From CAZWSE01 sp964636575 (GTDB taxonomy: Bacteria; Pseudomonadota; Alphaproteobacteria; Rhodobacterales; Rhodobacteraceae): a stretch of DNA of 10,821 nt. Numbering within the stretch: the stretch's first letter is position 1; every line of letters begins with the position of its first letter. Below, one piece after another: positions 5,818-10,821 of this stretch. The notes beneath the pieces were generated by a model. That model made no database searches. It was not told the DNA's origin and saw only the letters and a list, made by a program, of their open reading frames with translations. The stretch lies in NCBI GenBank assembly GCA_964636575.1, contig CAZWSE010000107.1, positions 1 to 10,821 of the forward strand, given 5' to 3'. Both the position numbers and the translations under genes were made by a program.

Positions 5818-6351
5818 TCAGGTCTGTTTGTTGACCTGAGTGAAATCCAATTCAACAGGGGTCTCACGACCAAAGATGGACACAGCCACCTTAAGCACCT
5901 GATTTTCGTCGTCGACAGCTTCAACCATACCGTCGAAGTCCTCAAAGGGTCCGTCGTTGACCTTGACCTTCTCGCCGACCTCAAAGTGAATGAGGGTACG
6001 GGGGGCTTCTTCGCCCTCCTGAACACGGCCAAGGATGGCTTGTACTTCGGCATCACGCATCGGCATCGGGCGACCTTGTGGGCCAAGAAATCCGGTGACG
6101 CGGTTGATGGAATTGATCAAATGATAGCCGTGATCGGACATTTCCATGTGGACGAGAACATAACCGGGCATAAAGCGACGCTCGGAGGTCACCTTCTTAC
6201 CGCGACGGACCTCAATCACCTCTTCGGTGGGGACCAGAACTTCGTCGATCTCAGCCTCAAGGCCCTTTTCAGCAACCGAGGTGCGGATCTGTTCAGCAAT
6301 TTTCTTCTCGAAATTGGAAAGAACGCTGACTGAATACCATCTTTTGGCCAT
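5818..6351 (-). CDS. nusG: Transcription termination/antitermination factor NusG
   Basis: This 177-residue protein binds RNA polymerase, suppresses pausing, and links polymerase to Rho or to the ribosome through S10. The N-terminal NGN domain runs from about 4 to 110, with RWYSVSVLSNFEKKIAEQI, RFMPGYVLVHMEM and VTGFLG. The C-terminal KOW domain is about 123-175, with FEVGEKVKVNDGPFEDFDGMVEAVD and VSIFGRETPVELDFTQV. The ATG is at 6349-6351 with only a weak ribosome site. Its stop codon touches the scaffold gap but the C-terminus looks complete. It is 187 bases downstream of secE, with a terminator-like hairpin between them. Confidence 0.97.
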   Translation of the reverse strand: MAKRWYSVSVLSNFEKKIAEQIRTSVAEKGLEAEIDEVLVPTEEVIEVRRGKKVTSERRFMPGYVLVHMEMSDHGYHLINSINRVTGFLGPQGRPMPMRDAEVQAILGRVQEGEEAPRTLIHFEVGEKVKVNDGPFEDFDGMVEAVDDENQVLKVAVSIFGRETPVELDFTQVNKQT

Positions 6352-6434
6352 TGGAACTGCCTGTCCTCAGTTGTGTCAGGACAAGGCCTGAACCGTCATA
6401 AAATGCAGGGGCTTCAAGCACCCCGACCCCAATA

Positions 6435-6467
6435 AAAAACGACGCGCAACTCGAATCGCGGCGCGTC
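6435..6467 (-). terminator. Terminator-like hairpin between secE and nusG
   Basis: GACGCGC (6441-6447) pairs with GCGCGTC (6461-6467), a 7-bp GC-rich stem with a 13-base loop. On the minus strand it is followed by G and then six T (6434-6439). It lies 71 bases after the secE stop codon. If it works, nusG needs its own promoter or depends on read-through; it may be only a partial terminator. Confidence 0.7.
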
Positions 6468-6538
6468 ATGACATGGGATTGAAGGGTCTAGTAACGCCCT
6501 GCCCCTATCTGATCAAGGGGTTTGGCTGAATTTCAGGC

Positions 6539-6739
6539 TTAGGTGCCGAACGAGGTTAGCAAGGCATTCAGCCCGCCACGAATGGCAATATCTACGATTG
6601 CAAAGAAGATGGCGGTCAAAGCGGCCATGATGAAGACCATAATGGTGGTCAAAAACACCTCACGACGGGTCGGCCAAACGACCTTGGACACCTCAGCACG
6701 AACTTGCTGGATAAACTGAAGCGGGTTGGTGATGGCCAT
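6539..6739 (-). CDS. secE: Preprotein translocase subunit SecE
   Basis: This 66-residue inner-membrane protein clamps SecY in the SecYEG protein-export channel. The short single-span form typical of alphaproteobacteria is visible. An amphipathic N-terminal helix with the conserved VRAEVSKVVWPTRREV (about 14-28) is followed by one transmembrane helix, TTIMVFIMAALTAIFFAIVDIAI (about 31-53). The start ATG (6737-6739) gives MAITNPLQFIQQ; the open frame extends upstream, but that extension is unlike SecE. The ribosome site is weak. It precedes nusG, the usual partner gene. Confidence 0.95.
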   Translation of the reverse strand: MAITNPLQFIQQVRAEVSKVVWPTRREVFLTTIMVFIMAALTAIFFAIVDIAIRGGLNALLTSFGT

Positions 6740-7249
6740 GGATGTCTGCTTTCGTTGTGCGTTGCACGCGATGTAGCGAAGCGGGGCGGTGATTTCAAGA
6801 CGTTGTGGGTGGGATGTGGGGGATGTGTGGTTTGAGGGTTGGCTTTCGGGGGCAGCACCTGCAATCGCGCACTGGCTTGAGGTCCGCCGACACATCACAG
6901 CGGACCTTTGGACACTTGGCGGCGAACGGCGGGTTTGAGCCCATTGCGGTCCTCTCAGATTCTTGCTGCGCGCGCTCACTGCACCAGAAATGCCGCAGAG
7001 ACGAAAAATTCTGCGCCGTCGAGCAGAAGAAAGAGCGGCCATTCAAACAGCCTGCGGCGATTTTAAGCCCTCAAGCTCACAGGTCGCCGGACCATCGGAG
7101 CTTGCATGCCGGCCTTCATTGTCGCAGAAACGATCGTGCGGTGCCAATACGTTCATTGTATCGCGGTGGATATCGCTCACCAGGCAATAACGTAGTGCTG
7201 TGGTACGATCCAGGACGCGCCATATTGAGAACGGCTTCGATCGACCGCG
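6740..7249. other. Gene-free stretch upstream of secE
   Basis: I find no convincing gene in these 510 bases. The open frames crossing it are short, Arg/Ser/Pro-rich and unlike any family I know. An 8-bp inverted repeat, AGGTCCGC / GCGGACCT (6880-6887 and 6900-6907), may be a leader hairpin of secE. The tRNA-Trp gene often found upstream of secE is not here. The secE promoter should lie in this stretch, but I could not place it. Confidence 0.6.
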
Positions 7250-7897
7250 TTACGATCTGATTGCAGCCAGCGGCTTGATACCAACTTCAAATGTCGCGTT
7301 AAGGAGCGCCGTTGCAATTTCCATGATCTGACGGCTTTTCGCCGGTGAGCTATGCTGCAGAGCGACCGTTACTGAGGCGACCCCATGGTTCATGATCAGA
7401 TGCAATGTTTGCCAAGCCTCTTCGATCCGAGATTGATCAATTAAGTGGCCACAGCTGCCCATGATTATATCGGTCACTTGGCGCGTATCATCTGTATCGA
7501 TGTGCTGCGCGGCCTTGTCGTTCTCAGACCAGTCCCAAATATCCTTTAGAACCGGATTGTCGCGGTGCCGTCGATAAAAATCTTCCAGCAATTCCGTCGT
7601 GATCTGTGACAGCTCGTCAAGATTATTGGGCGGCGGTGTCAACGCCTTTTCAATGTCACAGCGGCTTTCGTCCAGATAGGCCTTGCTCAGCGCTTGGATA
7701 ATCGCAGTTTTGTTGGGGAAGTATTGATACATCGACCCCATTGTTACGCCGGCTTCCTTTGCGATCTCGCTCATCTTTAGTCCTGCGCAGCCCTTCTGGA
7801 GGATCAACTCTCGCGCTGCGTTCAGAATCGCTTCGACCCTTTGCCGGGCACGGGCTTGTTTGGGTAAACGGATGAGTTGTTCTGCGTCTTCTCCCAC
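7250..7897 (-). CDS. TetR/AcrR family transcriptional regulator
   Basis: This 215-residue protein is a one-component repressor. The N-terminal DNA-binding domain (about 17-65) reads RARQRVEAILNAARELILQKG, then the helix-turn-helix MSEIAKEAGVTMGSMYQYFPNKTAII, which is close to the family consensus. The C-terminal part (about 70-215) is the usual helical ligand-binding and dimerisation region, with no recognisable ligand signature. The start is GTG at 7895-7897; the ATG at 7910 is followed at once by a stop. It is transcribed away from the hydrolase at 8003, with 105 bases between them that contain a perfect palindrome, so it very likely represses itself and that gene. The inducer is unknown. 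Confidence 0.93.
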   Translation of the reverse strand: MGEDAEQLIRLPKQARARQRVEAILNAARELILQKGCAGLKMSEIAKEAGVTMGSMYQYFPNKTAIIQALSKAYLDESRCDIEKALTPPPNNLDELSQITTELLEDFYRRHRDNPVLKDIWDWSENDKAAQHIDTDDTRQVTDIIMGSCGHLIDQSRIEEAWQTLHLIMNHGVASVTVALQHSSPAKSRQIMEIATALLNATFEVGIKPLAAIRS

Positions 7898-7917
7898 GGT
7901 GATCTCACATTGTTATC

Positions 7918-7930
7918 TGACAACTTGTCA
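7918..7930. promoter_or_regulatory. Palindromic operator candidate between the TetR and hydrolase genes
   Basis: TGACAA-C-TTGTCA is a perfect 6+1+6 palindrome, 20 bases upstream of the TetR start and 72 bases upstream of the hydrolase start. A dyad between a TetR-family gene and its divergent neighbour is the classic operator layout. I could not define clear -10 and -35 elements around it. Confidence 0.65.
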
Positions 7931-8002
7931 CGTTTTTCGGGTCATTTGCCGAACTGGCATCAACCCTACGTTCCTAAATGCGCCGACTAAAAGGTAACCA
8001 AA

Positions 8003-9163
8003 ATGAAAAAGCGAATTTCAATCATACTAAGCTGGACGATAACCGCGATTGCGCTGATCGCTTTGACAGGAATGTTTTGGCTGCAAGATAAAGCGCCCGA
8101 ACAAGGCGACCATGTCTTTCGCACGCCTGCGCCCGTTGCAAACGTAAACCCACTGCCTGACGACCGTGACTACGTCGAACCCTCCGTGTCCATACCGCTA
8201 GAGCAAGATCAGTTCATCCGCCTTTCTGAGTACCCTCTCCGTAGGATTACAATTCAGAGATTGACTGAAAACTCCTATTGGATTCTTCACAACCTGCACG
8301 GCATGACAATGTATGTCGGCGAAAGCGAAGTCTTGTTGGTCGATGCATCCGCAGATCTATTTACTGAAAGGTTACTGGATCGAATTGCGGAAATCACACC
8401 CAATCCCGTGACAACGCTAGTGTATACGCATCCACATTTGGATCACGTTGGAGGGGCCACTGCTCTCCAAGAGGAGCTTCAAGCGCGCGGGCAGTCGCTT
8501 CGCGTCATCGCCAGTGATCGCATGGTCAGCGCAATTGAGGCTTACCAACAGCCAATTCCTATGCCCACCGAAGTGATTAGCGGACGCGTTGGGTTCTTCG
8601 AATTCGACAATCAGCAATTCAAGCTGGCCACTCCGGTGGACGTTGCTCATAGCACCGCTGACAGTTACGTGCTCTTCCCTGACAAAGTTGTTACATTCAT
8701 TGACTTCATCCAGCCTGGTCGCTTACCACTGCACGATGTAAGCGGAGTACAGAACATCTCTGGCTACATCGAATTCCTGCGTCACGTCGCTGGCGAGGAC
8801 TGGATCTTCGCTCAGTCTGGACACGTGAATATCAGTTCGCTGATCGACGTTACCCTCACGCTGGAATACTTCGAAGACATATATAATGTTTGGTTTGACG
8901 TTATCGTCGAAAACTGGGGCGTCGATGAATTTGTCCGCGCTAAGGCGAGAGGAGACTACGTTGGCGTCTGGCTCCGGAATGTCTTTGATCGTGTCGCTCA
9001 TGAGGTCCTCGTCGAGCTCGAGCCGAAATGGGGACACTATCCTCATTTTGAAGTCGCTCTAGATCACGCTCTTAAGGTTCAATGGGACGGATTCTTGCAC
9101 TTCGATTTCATCGGTCATCCGGAAATCAGGCCGAACTTTACGCCAATTTCTCCGGTTAACTGA
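8003..9163 (+). CDS. Membrane-anchored metallo-beta-lactamase-fold hydrolase
   Basis: This 386-residue protein has an uncleaved-looking N-terminal anchor (KKR, then a hydrophobic span at about 5-27), so the rest is probably periplasmic. The domain from about 80 to 280 has the metal site of the fold: THPHLDH (His143, His145, Asp147, His148), then His216 in VAHSTADS, Asp234 in FIDF and His274 in SGHVN. This is a near-complete two-metal ligand set. The Asp234 segment lacks the usual Gly-Asp pair. The last 100 residues form an extension with many aromatics that I do not recognise. The substrate is unknown; the fold covers lactonases, thioesterases, sulfatases and others, and nothing points to antibiotic resistance. 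The ATG has AAAGGTAA 7 bases upstream. It is divergent from the TetR gene, which probably controls it. Confidence 0.88.
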   Translation: MKKRISIILSWTITAIALIALTGMFWLQDKAPEQGDHVFRTPAPVANVNPLPDDRDYVEPSVSIPLEQDQFIRLSEYPLRRITIQRLTENSYWILHNLHGMTMYVGESEVLLVDASADLFTERLLDRIAEITPNPVTTLVYTHPHLDHVGGATALQEELQARGQSLRVIASDRMVSAIEAYQQPIPMPTEVISGRVGFFEFDNQQFKLATPVDVAHSTADSYVLFPDKVVTFIDFIQPGRLPLHDVSGVQNISGYIEFLRHVAGEDWIFAQSGHVNISSLIDVTLTLEYFEDIYNVWFDVIVENWGVDEFVRAKARGDYVGVWLRNVFDRVAHEVLVELEPKWGHYPHFEVALDHALKVQWDGFLHFDFIGHPEIRPNFTPISPVN

Positions 9164-9281
9164 CAACCCCAAAAAAATGATACGCAAAAAATAGAACGAC
9201 GTCTTTGAGCGTCCCCACTCCGCGGGTTCAGTCCGGGCATTCTGCTCGGAACGACCTCCCGCCTTTTCAACGGATTTCACC

Positions 9282-10133
9282 ATGAACACACTCGCCATTC
9301 TCACGGCTATGATCGGTTTCCTGACAGTCTTTGTCCCTATGATCCGCTACTTCAGGACTATTCCTCGCGGCACGGTGCCCGAAAGGACCGGCGGTCTGGC
9401 CGCTACCCTTGTGGCTGGAGCCGCGCTTAGCATTTCGGCCATAGGGCTGGCGATCTGGGGCGAAAGGTCAGCCGGTGCGCTGGCCTACGTTCCCGCATTG
9501 TTTGGGCTCTTCTTTGCACTTTTGGTGTTGTTCATGCTGGCGCAACCAAAGGCACCTTTGGGGGACCTCAAAGTCAAAGTCGGCGACCAGATATTGCCCT
9601 TCGCTGCGAAAACCTTTGAAGGCACGGCGTTCGACACCTCGGCCATGGCGAGCAAACGCATCCTGTTCAAGTTCTACCGTGGCGGATGGTGCCCGTATTG
9701 TTCTGCCGAGCTTGAGGCATTTGATCAAATGTCGCCCGACCTGGCCCAATACGGCGTCGAAATTTTTGCCCTTAGCAAAGACGCGCCTGACCAAGCGGCG
9801 ATTCACAAATCACGTGATAGCCTCAGCTTCCCGCTGCTGTCTGACCCTGATCTTGACGTTATACGCCAATACGGCGTCGAACATCACAAAGTGCTCAGCA
9901 TGGACGCAACCCCAACGAAGAAAATTGGTGGAATTCCTCTTGGGTTCGGTCAGCCGAAGTTCCAGACGATGGCCATTCCGACGACCTTATTGATTGATGA
10001 AAATGGCATCATCAGGTGGATCGACCAATCCGAAGATTATCGTGTGCGCAGCAGCACGGATAGGATCCTGAAAGCGGTGCAGACGGCGTTTGATCAGAAC
10101 AGCGCCGACGCGACCTTGTCTCAAGCCGTCTAG
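9282..10133 (+). CDS. Membrane-anchored peroxiredoxin-like (AhpC/TSA family) protein
   Basis: This 283-residue protein has three hydrophobic spans at the N-terminus (about 4-24, 38-58 and 66-87). A thioredoxin-fold domain follows (about 95-275). The active-site segment is FKFYRGGWCPYCSAEL, with Cys137 and Cys140 in a CPYC arrangement. It is followed by FALSKDAPDQAAIHKSRDSLSFPLLSDPDLDVIRQYGV and the cis-proline region MAIPTTLLIDENGIIRW. In this family the first Cys reduces peroxides, or the pair acts as a thiol reductase. The membrane anchor is unusual for a peroxiredoxin and suggests action at the inner membrane. It starts 118 bases after the hydrolase stop codon on the same strand; no terminator is visible between them, so co-transcription is possible. 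The ribosome site is weak (GGA). Confidence 0.88.
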   Translation: MNTLAILTAMIGFLTVFVPMIRYFRTIPRGTVPERTGGLAATLVAGAALSISAIGLAIWGERSAGALAYVPALFGLFFALLVLFMLAQPKAPLGDLKVKVGDQILPFAAKTFEGTAFDTSAMASKRILFKFYRGGWCPYCSAELEAFDQMSPDLAQYGVEIFALSKDAPDQAAIHKSRDSLSFPLLSDPDLDVIRQYGVEHHKVLSMDATPTKKIGGIPLGFGQPKFQTMAIPTTLLIDENGIIRWIDQSEDYRVRSSTDRILKAVQTAFDQNSADATLSQAV

Positions 10134-10307
10134 CGCGATTGAGCAGACATTTCAGCAAATTCGTGGGCCGCCGGCAGGGTCGAGGTATCGGCATATCACT
10201 GCTGCCCCAAAACAATCGAGGTACCTAATGCGTCCTGCCTGAACATTGAATCAACGGGATTCCCATTTGTTTGATTTTGTGATTCACGCTTTTTGCGGGG
10301 ATTGATC
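10134..10307. other. Spacer after the peroxiredoxin gene
   Basis: No gene is visible. A 7-bp inverted repeat, TGAATCA / TGATTCA (10247-10253 and 10280-10286), sits just before the transposase remnant. It could be debris of an element end, but I could not match it to a known terminal repeat. Confidence 0.4.
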
Positions 10308-10530
10308 ATGCCAGCAGCGTTGCCGATGGCGCTTCGCGCGTGATTTCAGGACTATGTCTCGGAAGATTTGAGAGGTCGCCAGCGACATCTGGGGTTCGTT
10401 GGCTTCGCAAGATCCGCGAACGAGGAAAGATCGCACCTGAAACACAAGGACGCCCCGAAGGGCATGGTAAGCTCGCACGGCATCGCGGCTTTTGGAAGAG
10501 CTGGTTGCTCAGGATGAGGATGAGCGGTCA
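10308..10530 (+). pseudogene. Decayed N-terminal fragment of an IS630-family transposase
   Basis: Three reading frames together give the helix-turn-helix part of an IS630-type transposase. The frame at 10308 reads MPAALPMALRA-stop-FQDYVSEDLRGRQ. The frame of 10340-10534 continues SPATSGVRWLRKIRERGKIAPETQGRPEGHGKLARHR. The third frame then reads LLEELVAQDEDE from about 10489. The in-frame TGA probably replaced an Arg codon. The first frame change fits a deletion between two CGCCAG copies, and the second a lost T in a T run. The catalytic DDE domain and the right end are absent, so it is inactive. Confidence 0.8.
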
Positions 10531-10619
10531 TTGATGCCAGTTGCGGTTAAGGTAGGAAAAGAGCCCACTTTTAACGATGTTGCATAGTGAATGAACGTCT
10601 GCTTTAGCAAAAAATCGGA
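10531..10619. other. Spacer before the DUF488 gene end
   Basis: Nothing recognisable is visible: no hairpin with a T-tract and no open frame of note. The right boundary of the transposase remnant is somewhere near 10530. Confidence 0.4.
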
Positions 10620-10821
10620 TTAGCTTTCTTCGCGCAGGAGGACATCAAGAAGAATGATTGCATGATTATGATGATCATCTTTCGCTGCATAAAGCAGAGT
10701 GACGGTTCCGTTTGCCGCCCTTTCTTTCAGCTCTTTGATGCAGGCCATCTGTGCAGATCCATCCAACTCTGCCAGATATTGAAACTTGAACTCTCTCCAC
10801 CGTTCGGGATCATGCCCAAAC
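10620..10821 (-). CDS. DUF488 family protein, C-terminal part (cut by the window edge)
   Basis: The last 66 codons of a minus-strand gene run from the window edge to a TAA at 10620-10622. The translation begins FGHDPERWREFKFQYLAEL and contains GTVTLLYAAKDDHHNHAIIL, the characteristic end of DUF488 proteins (YeaO-like), which are about 115-130 residues long. No function is established for the family that I can state with confidence. The start codon, promoter and upstream neighbour lie outside the window. The gene converges on the transposase remnant. Confidence 0.88.
   Translation of the reverse strand, partial: FGHDPERWREFKFQYLAELDGSAQMACIKELKERAANGTVTLLYAAKDDHHNHAIILLDVLLREES

Noticed and set aside
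6362..6383. TGTCCT / AGGACA inverted repeat upstream of nusG
   Set aside because: It has only 6 bp with a 10-base loop and no T-tract, too weak to call as an operator or terminator.
6840..6990. Possible tRNA-Trp upstream of secE, prompted by GGGTTTGAGCCC at 6930-6941
   Set aside because: No matching acceptor stem, CCA anticodon loop or proper T-arm could be found on either strand.
6539..7042. SecE extended to 167 residues by an upstream in-frame start
   Set aside because: The added residues are low-complexity Arg/Ser/Pro-rich and unlike SecE; MAITNPLQFIQQ is the family-typical start.
7080..7260. Possible transposase fragment next to the TetR gene
   Set aside because: Translations in the frames I read did not give a recognisable transposase motif.
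8003..9163. Hydrolase as an antibiotic-resistance beta-lactamase
   Set aside because: The metal-binding motif is shared by the whole fold. The size, the membrane anchor and the C-terminal extension do not fit class B beta-lactamases.

Overview
The window comes from an alphaproteobacterium, most likely a marine Rhodobacterales (Roseobacter-group) species. The gene order secE-nusG-rplK-rplA-rplJ-rplL-rpoB is the conserved bacterial ribosomal/RNA polymerase cluster. The L10 and RpoB sequences and a decayed IS630-type transposase starting MPAALPMALR have the character I associate with that group. This assignment is by recognition, not by a search. The sequence is a draft: a 10-N gap lies inside rpoB and a 100-N scaffold gap lies between nusG and rplK.

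Layout. 1-7250 reads on the minus strand. From right to left: a gene-free stretch of about 510 bases (6740-7249), secE (protein export), a terminator-like hairpin, nusG (transcription elongation), the 100-N gap, rplK and rplA (50S proteins L11 and L1, one base apart) and a strong Rho-independent terminator. Then comes a non-ribosomal insert: a PAPS-type sulfotransferase, a 17-codon decayed copy of the rplA 3' end with its own terminator, and a SAM-dependent methyltransferase. After it come a structured leader, rplJ and rplL (L10 and L7/L12), a spacer with three hairpins, and the N-terminal quarter of rpoB. RpoB carries an in-frame amber codon near the window edge, which I read as a probable sequence error.

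7250-10133 is unrelated accessory sequence: a TetR-family repressor divergent from a membrane-anchored metallo-beta-lactamase-fold hydrolase, with a perfect 6+1+6 palindrome between them, then a membrane-anchored peroxiredoxin-like protein. 10134-10821 holds a three-frame remnant of an IS630 transposase and the 3' end of a DUF488-family gene on the minus strand.

What stands out is the rplA-rplJ junction. Two genes that look like surface-glycan or small-molecule modification functions sit inside a core ribosomal cluster, and the sulfotransferase is bracketed by the intact rplA tail and a second, roughly 81% identical tail. That is a scar of insertion, duplication or gene-conversion at the 3' end of rplA. 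I see no CRISPR array, tRNA, rRNA, or clearly new defence or biosynthetic system.
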